64,000 nucleotides of DNA from Salinimicrobium tongyeongense (GCF_026109735.1 NZ_CP069620.1:1488001-1552000), one strand, 5' to 3'; counted from the first letter of the stretch, positions 16,967 to 26,908 are shown. Translations and numbers: made by a program. Notes: generated from the letters alone by a model not told the origin.

Positions 16967-19219
16967 TTATTTTACCTGAACAATTACTTCCTGCAGAATA
17001 TTTCTTGAAGAATTGCCCAGCTTTAGCGTATAAGCTCCCGGTTCTACAGTCCATTTTCCGGAGTTCATATCGTAATAGGCCAATTCTTTAACCGGAACGT
17101 CTATAGTTACGGTTTCTGTTTCGCCTTTAGCGATATTTGCTTTTTGGAAACCTTTAAGTTCCTGTGCCGCCCGTTCTACTTTAGAATCAGCTTTTGAAAC
17201 ATAAAGCTGCACGACTTCCTTCCCGTCAAATTCTCCCGTGTTCTTAACGTCTACTGAAACTTTGATCTTTTCATCTCCTGCATAAGCTTCTTTTTTATCC
17301 ACTTTTGCATTAGAAAATTCAAAATTGGTATAGGAAAGTCCGTACCCAAAAGGATAAAGAGGTTCTACGTTTTTAGTGTCAAACCAGCGGTAACCTACCA
17401 GTATACCTTCATCATAAGTGGCCACCTCATCTCCCGGAAAGCTGTTTGTGGCATGTGCAGGTGAATCTTTTAGATCTTTGGGCATCGTCCATGGAAGTTT
17501 TCCCGACGGGTTTACCTTTCCAAGAAGCACATCGGCCAGGGCATTACCGCCTTCAGAACCATTGAACCAGCTCCACACGAGCGTGGAAGTTTGTTGCTCG
17601 ACATTCTTAACATCAAAAGGTGCACCGGCGATCATCACTACAATGGTATTTGGGTTTGCCTGTAACACTTTTTCTATCAATTCTTCCTGCCCAAACGGCA
17701 GATCGAGATTTGCACGGTCTGAAGCTTCGGTTTCGTAATCGCGGTTTGAGCCGGCAAAGATGATAGCAACATCAGAGTTTTTTGCAGCATTCACAGCCTC
17801 TTCCAACAGCTCTGGATCAAGCTCATTGATGGTTACAGGCCCGTCAAGGGTGACATCGCCAAATTTTGCTTTGTCAGTCTTTGAATAGCGTTCAAGATAG
17901 CCCTGCGCATGGTTGATTTGCACAGATTCAGGTAACCTGTTTTTAAGACCTTCCAGCGGAGTCACCTCAAGTTTAGTTTTTACCCCGGCTCCAAAACCTC
18001 CCAAAGCATTCTTTTTTGTTGCATTATCTCCAATTACCGCAATGCTTTTTACCCCTTCGAGCTTTAAAGGCAGCATATTTTTGTCATTTTTGAGAAGTAT
18101 AACAGATTCTGAAGCAATGTTGTAAGCATCTTTTAAGTGCTGCTCGGTATTACGGGCTCCTTTTGCACGGCTGGTGGTGTCAATGCTTTTAATGTTATAC
18201 ATCAGCCTTAGAACCCTTCTCACGTGCTTATCGACCTCTTCTTCTGAAAGTTCCCCCGATTTTACTGCTGCAATAAGAGGATCGGCAAAATAGAATTCAT
18301 TAAAAGGACCGGGAGTTCCCATTTCAACATCAGCGCCGGCTTTTAGGGCTTTTACCGTGCTGTGGATAGCGGCCCAGTCTGAAATCACAATTCCCTTAAA
18401 GCCCCATTCATCTCGTAAGACATCCTGAAGCATATATTCATTTTCGTTTAAATAATCACCCCTGAATTTATTGTAAGCCCCCATCACACTATAGGCATGC
18501 GCATCCTTAATTGCAGCTTCAAAAGCAGGAAGGTAGATCTCTCTAAGCGTTCTTTCGTCCATTTGAACATCTACAGTACCGCGATTGGTCTCCTGGTTGT
18601 TCACAGCATAATGCTTGATGCAGGCTGCCACGTCATTTTCCTGAACCCCCACAATGTAAGGCACCGTGATTTGGGTATTCAAAAAGGGATCTTCGGAAAA
18701 ATACTCATAAGTACGCCCACCCAGCGGAGTCCTGATGATATTGAAGGCAGGAGCCAATAGAACATCCTTATTCCTGTCACGCGCCTCAGCGCCTATAACA
18801 TCTCCAAAAGTGTAAGCCAATTGAGGGTTCCAGGTAGCTGAAAGCCCTGCGCCTGCGGGGAGATAAGTGGCAAAATCATTGTCCCAACCGGCAGGAGCCC
18901 AGGAGTCGCGGGAAATTTCTTCACGCACTCCCAGTGGCCCATCGGCCATTGTCAACTCTGGTATTCCCAGCCTTGGCACACCCGAGGTGGCGAACATACT
19001 GGTACCGTGAAGCATTCCGGCTTTTTCTTCTAGCGTCATTTGGGAAATGAGGTTAGTGATCTCCTCTTCGTATTCCATACTTAAAGGTTGCCCTTCAAAA
19101 ATGGCTTTTTCCTGAGAGATTTCTGCAACTGCCATATCTCCTGCTTCCTTCCCGTTGTTACAGGCAGAAAAACTTAAAAGGCCAAAAAGGCCCACTAAGG
19201 CTATAAATCTGTTTTTCAT
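16967..19219 (-). CDS. bglX: glycoside hydrolase family 3 beta-glucosidase, BglX-like
   Basis: 750 residues with a lipoprotein signal (LFGLLSFSACNNG). The GH3 N-terminal barrel carries the nucleophile motif GIVISDWAA with Asp281, preceded by YAVNNQETNRGTVDVQMDER. The GH3 C-terminal domain follows (IAVIGDNA, NSDVAIIFAGSNRD) and then a fibronectin-III-like domain (GLSYTNFEFSNAKV) near the end. Domain order and length match periplasmic BglX, which removes terminal beta-glucosyl units from oligosaccharides. It follows the GH97 and GH2 genes on the same strand with gaps of 135 and 197 bp. It would fit degradation of beta-glucan fragments imported by the SusCD system. Confidence 0.93.
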   Translation of the reverse strand: MKNRFIALVGLFGLLSFSACNNGKEAGDMAVAEISQEKAIFEGQPLSMEYEEEITNLISQMTLEEKAGMLHGTSMFATSGVPRLGIPELTMADGPLGVREEISRDSWAPAGWDNDFATYLPAGAGLSATWNPQLAYTFGDVIGAEARDRNKDVLLAPAFNIIRTPLGGRTYEYFSEDPFLNTQITVPYIVGVQENDVAACIKHYAVNNQETNRGTVDVQMDERTLREIYLPAFEAAIKDAHAYSVMGAYNKFRGDYLNENEYMLQDVLRDEWGFKGIVISDWAAIHSTVKALKAGADVEMGTPGPFNEFYFADPLIAAVKSGELSEEEVDKHVRRVLRLMYNIKSIDTTSRAKGARNTEQHLKDAYNIASESVILLKNDKNMLPLKLEGVKSIAVIGDNATKKNALGGFGAGVKTKLEVTPLEGLKNRLPESVQINHAQGYLERYSKTDKAKFGDVTLDGPVTINELDPELLEEAVNAAKNSDVAIIFAGSNRDYETEASDRANLDLPFGQEELIEKVLQANPNTIVVMIAGAPFDVKNVEQQTSTLVWSWFNGSEGGNALADVLLGKVNPSGKLPWTMPKDLKDSPAHATNSFPGDEVATYDEGILVGYRWFDTKNVEPLYPFGYGLSYTNFEFSNAKVDKKEAYAGDEKIKVSVDVKNTGEFDGKEVVQLYVSKADSKVERAAQELKGFQKANIAKGETETVTIDVPVKELAYYDMNSGKWTVEPGAYTLKLGNSSRNILQEVIVQVK

Positions 19220-19354
19220 ATCATATTGGTTTTGATCGTGTAATGTTTTGTTAGATTATATTTACCTGAAGGGCCGCCTATCAATTTCATTTTATAAACT
19301 TCAGGATTAAATTGATAAAAGAAAAATTAATGTTTTGCTCTTCAGAAGGAAAAA

Positions 19355-21355
19355 TCATAATTTTTTAAACCTAATCGCTGTACCCCCGCTCTCACCAAGG
19401 TGTAGCGTAAGTTTATCTTCTGCCGTCACCTGTTTTTTTCTTATCTCAACTTCCATGGGATTTTTCTGATATCCCGTTCCTTCGGCATCGGCGTAGATCT
19501 GGGCTTCATAAGTTGCCCCCTCATCTAAAAAGGAAAGATCAAGCTCTAAATCCCTTTCCTCTTCATTGGTAATACTGCCCAGGTACCAGTCATCACTGTT
19601 AATATCCTTTCGAACAAGAGTGATATATTTTCCCACCTCCCCATTTAACACCTTTGTGTCTTCCCAGTTTACAGGCACATCAAGCAGGAACTGGAAAGCG
19701 GGTTTATCAACATAGTTCTCGGGCAGGTCGGCGAACATTTGAACCGGAGAGAAAACCGTTACCAGTAAAGCCAATTGTTTAGCCGTTGTGGAATGCACAT
19801 TTCTTCCGGGGTAACCCTGACTAATCTCCACATCAAAAATTCCGGCGGTGAAATCCATAGGCCCCGACAAAAAGCGGGTAAACGGAAGGATCACGGTATG
19901 GTTTGGAGGGTTTCCTTCACTCCAGGCGTTATACTCAATTCCGCGGGCGCCCTCACGAGCCATCATGTTGGGGTACGTTCGCCGTTCTCCTGTATCTTTA
20001 ATGGGCTCATGGAAGAAAACAGTAAGCTTGTGTTCAGCCGCTTTTTTAAGGATGTTCCTGAAATAATTGACGCCAAACTGCCCGTGATGCCACTCTTTCA
20101 TGTTGAGTTTAGAACCTACGTGACCAATTTTCACAGTTTTGACCCCCACTTTGTTGTAAAGGGCAAAAGCACTGTCAACCTGTTTCAGATAATTGTCGAT
20201 ATTGGAACCGGTTTCATGGTACCCCACAATTTGCACCGCATTTTTGGCAGCATAGGTGGTTACTTCTTCCAGGTCAAAATCATCTGTAGATTGTGTGAAC
20301 TCAAACTGGTGCATGTGGTTCTCATACCACTGCGGGGTCCAGCCTTTGTTCCAGCCTTCAATAAGCAAATGGTCTACTCCCAGCTTTTTTGCATAATCGA
20401 TATGTTCTTTGGCATTTTTGGTAGATGCGCCATGATCTGGACCTTCCCAAAAAGTGTATTTTCCAATATGCATCCCCCACCAGATTCCAATATATTTATA
20501 CGGCTCAATCCAGCTGGTATCTTCAATTTTATTAGGTTCATTAAGGTTGAGGATGAGGTAGGAAGTGATGAGATCTTTAGGTGCTTCGGCAATTTGTAAG
20601 GTTCTCCATGGCGTGGTAAAAGCAGCTTTGGTACGTACTTTCACCCCGTCGGCCCAGGGCACAAGATCAATCTTAAGTTTTGTACTTTCTTTGGGATAGA
20701 GCGTATAACTGGCAAAATTTGTAAGGTTAGCCTCATGGAAACTTAAGGCCAGCCCGCTGTCACTCTCAACCGTAAGCGGAGTGTGTACCGTATCAAGAGA
20801 ACTTACCGGTGAAGCTTCATAAAGGTTTTCGTAACGCTGCTCATGGTAAGCGGGAATCCACCAGGCCTTGCCGTCTTCTTTAAGATTGAAGCTGGTAAGT
20901 TCATCCATTATAAAAATACTGTCCTTAATTCCCTGTTCTGGAAAAATGTATCTGAATGCTATTCCGTCATCAAAAGCCCGGAACTGCAGCTGCAATTTTC
21001 TATGCTTTCCGTTTTTTTCCTGAAGGTTCACTAACATCTCATTAAAGTGGTTCCTAATCTCCTGCTTCTCACCCCAAACCTGATTCCAGGTTTCATCAAA
21101 AGATGCCCGCTCTACACCAGTGATCTCAAAATTCCTGCTCAGGGAATCATTATTTCTGAAGACAAAGCCCATTTCTGAAGGACTTATTACCTCCTGGTCG
21201 CCATGAAAAACGGAATACCTTGGCCTCTCATTTTCAAGTTCGAAGAAAATCTTGTTCTGCCCTCCCGGAGAACTGAGTTCATGGTTGATTTCCTGTTGAT
21301 TACAGCTCATTAAGCTGAAAAGAACTGCCGGAATTACACTTAATTTACTAATCAT
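19355..21355 (-). CDS. glycoside hydrolase family 97 alpha-glycosidase, SusB-like
   Basis: 666 residues with a lipoprotein signal (VLFSLMSCNQQE). GH97 features in order: an N-terminal beta-supersandwich, the barrel opening YIGIWWGMHIGKYTF, VGYHETGSNIDNY, TVFFHEPIKDTGERRTYPN, MMAREGARGIEYNAW, and a C-terminal beta domain. The Glu residues in GYHETG, FHEP and GIEYN correspond to the general acid/base positions of inverting SusB-type alpha-glucosidases rather than the Asp nucleophile of retaining members; this is from memory of the family. It cleaves alpha-linked glucose or galactose in the periplasm. It lies between GH2 and GH3 genes on the same strand. Confidence 0.93.
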   Translation of the reverse strand: MISKLSVIPAVLFSLMSCNQQEINHELSSPGGQNKIFFELENERPRYSVFHGDQEVISPSEMGFVFRNNDSLSRNFEITGVERASFDETWNQVWGEKQEIRNHFNEMLVNLQEKNGKHRKLQLQFRAFDDGIAFRYIFPEQGIKDSIFIMDELTSFNLKEDGKAWWIPAYHEQRYENLYEASPVSSLDTVHTPLTVESDSGLALSFHEANLTNFASYTLYPKESTKLKIDLVPWADGVKVRTKAAFTTPWRTLQIAEAPKDLITSYLILNLNEPNKIEDTSWIEPYKYIGIWWGMHIGKYTFWEGPDHGASTKNAKEHIDYAKKLGVDHLLIEGWNKGWTPQWYENHMHQFEFTQSTDDFDLEEVTTYAAKNAVQIVGYHETGSNIDNYLKQVDSAFALYNKVGVKTVKIGHVGSKLNMKEWHHGQFGVNYFRNILKKAAEHKLTVFFHEPIKDTGERRTYPNMMAREGARGIEYNAWSEGNPPNHTVILPFTRFLSGPMDFTAGIFDVEISQGYPGRNVHSTTAKQLALLVTVFSPVQMFADLPENYVDKPAFQFLLDVPVNWEDTKVLNGEVGKYITLVRKDINSDDWYLGSITNEEERDLELDLSFLDEGATYEAQIYADAEGTGYQKNPMEVEIRKKQVTAEDKLTLHLGESGGTAIRFKKL

Positions 21356-21552
21356 GATTCTTATTGTTCAAAGCCCCAGATATATAGCGGGCTGTCATTG
21401 GATTTACCTTTTTAACACACGGCCTATTGAGAATGCCAACTTCCTGAATATTTTCCTTAGCACCAAAACTTTCAGGAAATGCCAAAAGCAGGGAAAATTC
21501 AACCTTATTTAACCAGCATTTCTTCATTTTTATGGTTTAGGAGATTCAATTT

Positions 21553-24021
21553 CTATTCTAAATTTATGGTGGTGGTAGCTTTCTGAAGACCATTTGCAGT
21601 AGCGGTCACTTCTACCGGCCCGGCTTCTTTCCCGGCACGGATAACCACCAGGACTTTTCCATTCAAAGCTGAATGTGAAGTTCCTTTAAAAGATTCATGG
21701 CTCGTAGGGTCTCCGCTGGCAACTGCTTCTATTTTTCCACCGCCTGTGACCTCAAAATGAACAACATTATTTGCTCGGGGTGCTATAATCCCGTTTTCAT
21801 CTGTGATATTTACGGTAATAAATGACAGGTCCTGCCCGTCGGCTTTAATGCTGCTTCGGTCGGGCTGAATAGTCAATTTTGCAGGCTCTCCGGCAGTTCT
21901 TACTTCCTTTTCAAGAACAACCTTTCCGTCTTTTTTGGAAACAGCTCGTAAAATGCCCTTTTTGAAAGGAAAGCGCCACATCACATGCAGGTCATCCCCC
22001 TGCTTTTTCTTTGTGCCCATTGTTTCTCCGTTCAGGAAGAGCTCAACCTCATCGGCCTTGTTGTAATAGGCCCAGACATCCACAATTTGCCCTTCTTCCC
22101 AGTTCCAATGCGGTAGTATATGTAAAACAGGCTCATTGGTCCATTCACTTTTGTACATGTAGTAAGTATCCTTCGGAAAACCTGCGAGATCTACAATTCC
22201 GAAGTAAGAACTTCTTGAAGGCCAGCCGTATGGCGTTGGCTCTCCAAGATAATCAAACCCGGTCCAGATGTAAAACCCTGATAGAAACTCGTGTTTTTTG
22301 ATAATTTTCCAGGTAGTTTCATGAGTAGAGCCCCAGGGTGTTCTCACCTGGTCAAAAGCTGAAATCGTATGATCTGGGTTTCCACCATCAAAAGGAATAT
22401 CCCAGCGCACCGGCCAGATCTTTGTAGTATCCGAAGGAAATTCGTAAAATCCTCGTGTAGCCAGCGCAGAAGTAGTTTCGGTGGCTATAAAAGGGGGTTG
22501 GGGAAAGTTTACCTGGTGCTTTGGCCAGGTTTGGTGGGCGTAATTATACCCAATGAGATCTAAAGCTCCGGACCCCGCTAGGGCATTAGGCTGTTGTGGC
22601 TCATCAAACTGTAAAGTTACATCGTCTTCATTGGTGTGTACTGGCGGATTCATTCCGGCGGTAACTGGGCGGGTAGGATCAAATTCTTTGGTGATCCTGG
22701 CCAGTTCCCTTCCTATTTCGGCACCTCGCTCACTCCACTGCTCTGGCACCTCATTGCCAATACTCCAGATAAAAATACTCGGATGGTTGCGGTCGCGAAG
22801 AAGCATGTCTTTCACATCCCGCTCGTGCCATTCATCCCAAAAATTGCTGTAATCGTTTGCAGTTTTGGCATTTTCCCACATGTCAAAAGATTCGGCCATC
22901 ACAATAAAACCCATTTCATCTGTTAGTTCCAGAAGTTCGGGTGCAGGCGGATTATGGGCGGTTCTAATTCCGTTTACGCCCATTTCCTTCATGATCTCCA
23001 GCTGTCGCTCTATGGCCCTCTTATTCACTGCGGCACCTAAAGGCCCAAGATCATGATGGTTGTTCACCCCTTTGATCTTCAGCTGTTCCCCATTCAGAAT
23101 AAAACCTTTTTCAAGATCGAATGTAAAATCCCTGATCCCAAACTTAGTGGTGTATTCATCGACAACTTCCCCGCCAACCTTTATTCTTGTTACTACGGAA
23201 TATAGCTGCGGATCTTCTGTAGACCACAACTGAGGTTGTAAAACCTTAATTTGCTGAGTTACTTCGGAAGTATCCTGCGCCTGAATTTCAAATTCTGATG
23301 CAACCAAATTCACCTGCTGATCCCTGTAAATCAAAGAGGTCTCTAAAATGCCATTTTTGACACTCCTGTATTGGTTTACAAGCCTTGCCTCAACCTGAAT
23401 TAAAGCACTGTCTCTGGATACTTGTGGCGTAGTAACAAAAGTTCCCCATAGAGGCACATGCAGCTTATCGGTTTTGGTGAGCCAAACATTTCGATAAATC
23501 CCGGAACCTGAATACCAGCGGGAATTTGGTTGATGAGCATTATTGACCTTTACCAGAATTTCATTCGGCTCATTTCCATAGTGGAGAAAAAGGGTGAGAT
23601 CATATTGGAACCCAATATAGCCGTTGGGCCTGTTCCCTAAATATTTCCCGTTGATCCAGACTTTGCTGTCCTGGTAAACGCCGTCAAAAGTTACGGCAGT
23701 TAGTCTGGTACTGTCTTTTGCAGCAAGGCTAAATTTTTTTTTGTACCAGCCAAGACCTCCGGGTAAAGCACCGCCTCCCACCCCTGCAGGGTGTTTGGGG
23801 CTGAATTCTCCTTCAATACTCCAATCGTGCGGCACATTTAGAGTTCTCCATTGAGCTCCTGAAGAAGCCATTTTTGAGGAATCACCAAGAAAGAACTGCC
23901 AGTCTTCATTGAAGGAAATCTTTCTTGGTGCGTGAGAAACTTCAGAAGAAGATTTTTTACAGGAATAAAAAAAGCTGGAAAGGAGAATTAGTGCAGATAA
24001 AATATAGCTTTTCTGAAGCAT
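21553..24021 (-). CDS. glycoside hydrolase family 2 beta-galactosidase-like lipoprotein
   Basis: 822 residues from the ATG at 24021, chosen because it begins a lipoprotein signal (SALILLSSFFYSCKK); 27 further in-frame residues upstream are unlikely. GH2 sugar-binding, immunoglobulin-like and barrel domains are followed by a DUF4982-like domain and a Big1-type domain (LTIQPDRSSIKADGQDLSFI). Catalytic residues are visible: acid/base Glu424 in WSIGNEVPE and nucleophile Glu515 in IATETTSA. GH2 enzymes remove beta-linked galactose, mannose or glucuronate; the exact sugar is not fixed by these motifs. It is first of the GH2-GH97-GH3 series. Three near or exact copies of the dispersed palindrome region lie in or beside this series. 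Confidence 0.92.
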   Translation of the reverse strand: MLQKSYILSALILLSSFFYSCKKSSSEVSHAPRKISFNEDWQFFLGDSSKMASSGAQWRTLNVPHDWSIEGEFSPKHPAGVGGGALPGGLGWYKKKFSLAAKDSTRLTAVTFDGVYQDSKVWINGKYLGNRPNGYIGFQYDLTLFLHYGNEPNEILVKVNNAHQPNSRWYSGSGIYRNVWLTKTDKLHVPLWGTFVTTPQVSRDSALIQVEARLVNQYRSVKNGILETSLIYRDQQVNLVASEFEIQAQDTSEVTQQIKVLQPQLWSTEDPQLYSVVTRIKVGGEVVDEYTTKFGIRDFTFDLEKGFILNGEQLKIKGVNNHHDLGPLGAAVNKRAIERQLEIMKEMGVNGIRTAHNPPAPELLELTDEMGFIVMAESFDMWENAKTANDYSNFWDEWHERDVKDMLLRDRNHPSIFIWSIGNEVPEQWSERGAEIGRELARITKEFDPTRPVTAGMNPPVHTNEDDVTLQFDEPQQPNALAGSGALDLIGYNYAHQTWPKHQVNFPQPPFIATETTSALATRGFYEFPSDTTKIWPVRWDIPFDGGNPDHTISAFDQVRTPWGSTHETTWKIIKKHEFLSGFYIWTGFDYLGEPTPYGWPSRSSYFGIVDLAGFPKDTYYMYKSEWTNEPVLHILPHWNWEEGQIVDVWAYYNKADEVELFLNGETMGTKKKQGDDLHVMWRFPFKKGILRAVSKKDGKVVLEKEVRTAGEPAKLTIQPDRSSIKADGQDLSFITVNITDENGIIAPRANNVVHFEVTGGGKIEAVASGDPTSHESFKGTSHSALNGKVLVVIRAGKEAGPVEVTATANGLQKATTTINLE
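21950..21962. repeat. dispersed palindrome, degenerate copy in CDS
   Basis: AAAATGCCCTTTT, one mismatch, inside the GH2 gene. Confidence 0.4.
23345..23357. repeat. dispersed palindrome, exact core in CDS
   Basis: AAAATGCCATTTT followed by TGACAC, inside the GH2 gene. On the coding strand it reads KNGIL, a third reading frame compared with the KWHF and KMAF copies. Confidence 0.75.
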
Positions 24022-24112
24022 GTATTTGAAAGGAATAATTAAACCCATCGCCGACCAATTACTGTAAGTCACTACACCTAAGCCTAAGGATATGAATATC
24101 AACCGATACCAG

Positions 24113-24144
24113 AGAGACGGCTTTGAGAAGAGACGGCTTTGAGA
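24113..24144. repeat. perfect 16-bp tandem duplication
   Basis: AGAGACGGCTTTGAGA occurs twice in direct succession (24113-24128, 24129-24144) in the 317-bp divergent gap between the GH2 and cytochrome genes. The rest of the gap is AT-rich with the cytochrome promoter at its right end. Confidence 0.8.
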
Positions 24145-24308
24145 GAATTAAATGTAAGATTTATAAGCTTATTATGAAAATATTAACGTCTTTAATTTTT
24201 ATGATAAAGAGAAAGTGTAAGAATGGATGACAGTAAGTCGTAATATAATAAAGCCTTTAGGTTTTGATTTAACGTCCTTAAGAAATTTCCTCCATAAAAA
24301 TTCTACTT

Positions 24309-24322
24309 ATTACATTTGTAAT
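24309..24322 (+). promoter_or_regulatory. -7 box and overlapping palindrome before the cytochrome gene
   Basis: TACATTTG (24311-24318) matches TAnnTTTG and ends 21 bp before the GTG start. It is embedded in the perfect palindrome ATTACA-TT-TGTAAT, which might be an operator. Confidence 0.5.
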
Positions 24323-24338
24323 ATTTTATTATTCACCC

Positions 24339-26636
24339 GTGAGTATTTACTTCTTTTCCCCTCCTCCAGGTTTGCGACCTTATTTTTTTTGTAAAAAAAA
24401 TAAAAATGTAGAGAGACTAATTACTTCAGCTGTAGTTTTAAGTTCTCTTCTTTGCCTCTTCCTTTTAACTGGTTGTAAAACTGATAAAGAAAATGAATAT
24501 GTAAATATCACAGAAACCGAGCAGCAAAAAGAAGGCTTTGTGGGATCCAAAACATGCATGAAATGTCATCAACAGGAGTACAATCATTGGAAAAATTCTC
24601 ATCACGATCTTGCCATGACAATCGCAGATTCCACAACTGTACTTGGAAACTTCAACAATACTTTTTATGAACATAAAAATGTGCTTACGAAATTTTTTAA
24701 GAAAGGAGAAAAATACTATGTGAATACAGAGGGACCAGATGGTCAATATCACGACTACGAGGTAATTTATACATTTGGAGTTTACCCACTCCAGCAATAT
24801 CTGGTAGCGTTTCCTCAGGGTGAATTCCAGGCACTACTAACAGCCTGGGATTCTGAAAAACAGCAGTGGTTTTCCCTTGAACAGGAGTTAGAGGTTCAAC
24901 ATGAAGATTGGTTGAAGTGGACGGGAGGTTCAATGCGTTGGAATACCATGTGTGCCGACTGTCATTCCACCAATCTCGAAAAAAATTTCGATCCAGCATC
25001 CCGTGAGTATCATACAACCTTTAGTGAAATCAATGTAAGTTGTGAAGCCTGTCATGGCCCGGGAAAAGCGCACACCTCTTATTACCAGCAAAACAGTCCC
25101 ATAGACTCTCCACCAGAATTTTATATGGCAAACGGTATGAGCTCTAATGAAATTGTGGAAAAATGTGCCCGTTGCCATTCAAGAAGAAGCCAAATAACTG
25201 AAAAATTTGATTATAAGGGGCACTTTTTAGATCATTACAACCCTGAATTATTAGTCTATCCAACCTATGAAATGGATGGACAAATAAAGGATGAAGACTA
25301 CGTCTACGGATCGTTTATTCAGAGTAAGATGTATCAGGCAGGGGTTTCCTGCCTTAATTGCCATAATACTCACACAACTGAAACATTCAAATCTGGAAAT
25401 AAATTATGTCTCAAATGTCATCAAAGCAGTTATGATGAGCCTTCCCATCACATGCATCAAGAAGGAACAGAAGCTACTCTATGTATTAATTGCCATATGA
25501 CAGGAAAAATTTATATGGGTAATGACTTTAGAAGAGATCACAGTTTTAGAATTCCGCGGCCAGATCAAAGTGTATTATACGGAACTCCTAATGCCTGCAA
25601 CACATGTCATCAGGAAAAATCGGCGCAATGGGCAAGCGACAAAATAACAGAAAACTTTGGTGAGGAACGCAAATCACATTTTTCAGACTTATTAATTCCG
25701 GGACAATTAGGGGATGTAAGTGCTCTTGAGCAACTAATAATCGCTAAAGAACAACCAGATATTGTGAGGGCTACGGCTGTTCGACTTTTATCAGCATATG
25801 ATTTGTCTCCTCAACAGATAACTTTACTAAAGAATGCTGGGCAGGATCTATCTCCTTTGGTTAGAAATGAAGTAGTAAAAGCCCTTTCTCAATACAAAAG
25901 ACCTGAGCTAAATCAATATATAGCTTCTCTGCTACAGGATAATACACGTCTTGTTCGTATTAATGCAGCTAGGTTTTTTATCATGAACAATATTCCGGTC
26001 ATGGACAAATTGGCATATAAAAAAGCACAGAAAGAATACTTTGAGTATTTAAAAATAAATGCCGATTTTCCTACAGGTCAGCATGAGCTGGGCCTATTCT
26101 ATCAAGCAGCAGGCAATCATGAAAAGGCTATTAAGGCTTATCAGAGAGCTCTTGAAATAGATAGCTACAACAATCGGTCAAGAATGAATATGGCTTATCT
26201 CCAGTACCAGATGGGAAATATAGCCATTGCTGAAAGCTTGTATAAAAACGTCACAGAACAGGAACCTCAATTTGCAGAAGCATATTACATGCTAGGACTA
26301 CTATATAATGAAACCGGCAAACAAAAGCAGGCCGGCAGATTTCTTTCTATGGCTTGTGGGCTTGAAGTTCCGTTTGCTCGTGCATGTTACAATTACGCGT
26401 TACTCCTGCAACAGAACGGAGATTATAAAAATTCAATTGAAGTTCTTGATAAAGCTCTCAAACATTTCCCCAATCAGGAAAACCTCCTTTACGTGCGTTT
26501 AATAGCTGAATTAAAATTGCAAGAAGAAGAGAGAGCTCTTAAGACTGTAGAAGCATTAATACAAATTGCACCCCAAAAGGCAAACTACATCCAAATTAAA
26601 AAAGAATTAATGGGAAAAGCTGAAACAACATTATAA
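24339..26636 (+). CDS. octaheme c-type cytochrome with HEAT and TPR repeats, lipoprotein
   Basis: 765 residues. Eight CxxCH haem sites are visible: 73-77, 205-209, 235-239, 276-280, 338-342, 357-361, 382-386 and 420-424. Residues about 440-560 look like HEAT repeats (IVRATAVRLLSAYDLS, LVRNEVVKALSQYKRPE) and 575-740 like TPRs (GQHELGLFYQAAGNHEKAIK). The N-terminus has a lipobox (LFLLTGC, Cys46). No in-frame ATG exists near the signal peptide; the GTG at 24339 is supported by a -7 box upstream. Related proteins begin with VGSxxCxxCH and resemble cytochrome c-554. It may carry electrons or act as a multihaem reductase; no partner gene is adjacent. It looks more AT-rich than its neighbours, a possible sign of transfer. 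Confidence 0.85.
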   Translation: MSIYFFSPPPGLRPYFFCKKNKNVERLITSAVVLSSLLCLFLLTGCKTDKENEYVNITETEQQKEGFVGSKTCMKCHQQEYNHWKNSHHDLAMTIADSTTVLGNFNNTFYEHKNVLTKFFKKGEKYYVNTEGPDGQYHDYEVIYTFGVYPLQQYLVAFPQGEFQALLTAWDSEKQQWFSLEQELEVQHEDWLKWTGGSMRWNTMCADCHSTNLEKNFDPASREYHTTFSEINVSCEACHGPGKAHTSYYQQNSPIDSPPEFYMANGMSSNEIVEKCARCHSRRSQITEKFDYKGHFLDHYNPELLVYPTYEMDGQIKDEDYVYGSFIQSKMYQAGVSCLNCHNTHTTETFKSGNKLCLKCHQSSYDEPSHHMHQEGTEATLCINCHMTGKIYMGNDFRRDHSFRIPRPDQSVLYGTPNACNTCHQEKSAQWASDKITENFGEERKSHFSDLLIPGQLGDVSALEQLIIAKEQPDIVRATAVRLLSAYDLSPQQITLLKNAGQDLSPLVRNEVVKALSQYKRPELNQYIASLLQDNTRLVRINAARFFIMNNIPVMDKLAYKKAQKEYFEYLKINADFPTGQHELGLFYQAAGNHEKAIKAYQRALEIDSYNNRSRMNMAYLQYQMGNIAIAESLYKNVTEQEPQFAEAYYMLGLLYNETGKQKQAGRFLSMACGLEVPFARACYNYALLLQQNGDYKNSIEVLDKALKHFPNQENLLYVRLIAELKLQEEERALKTVEALIQIAPQKANYIQIKKELMGKAETTL

Positions 26637-26669
26637 GAATACAATTATACCTTTATATCATTTATAACC

Positions 26670-26704
26670 AAAAAACCCCAAAAGCAGAGTTCTTTCAGGG
26701 TTTT
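26670..26704 (-). terminator. intrinsic terminator after tRNA-Arg
   Basis: AAAACCC (26672-26678) pairs with GGGTTTT (26698-26704) with an inner CTTT/AAAG pair, followed on the minus strand by six Ts. It may also stop the convergent cytochrome transcript. Confidence 0.65.
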
Positions 26705-26715
26705 CTTATCTCAAG

Positions 26716-26787
26716 TAGCCTCGCCAAGAATCGAACTTGGATCTAAAGTTTAGGAAACTTCTATTCTATCCATTGAACTACGAGGCC
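26716..26787 (-). tRNA. tRNA-Arg (anticodon CCT)
   Basis: A 72-nt cloverleaf on the minus strand: acceptor GGCCTCG pairs with CGAGGCT, the anticodon stem GAAGT/ACTTT encloses loop TTCCTAA with anticodon CCT, and the T-arm is CCAAG-TTCGATT-CTTGG. The discriminator is A and no CCA is encoded. Confidence 0.93.
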
Positions 26788-26908
26788 TTGCGGCCGCAAA
26801 TTTAAAAACTTCCTTTTAGTTATAGGGCATAATCCATAATTTTTTAGCCCTCTCACCAGCACAAATTGCATAAAGGAATATTTCTTACTTTTAAAAAAAT
26901 TTTTATTC

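Noticed and set aside
19775-20599. 274-residue reading frame opposite the GH97 gene
   Set aside because: Fully antisense to a well-supported glycosidase gene, with no recognisable domain; a shadow frame.
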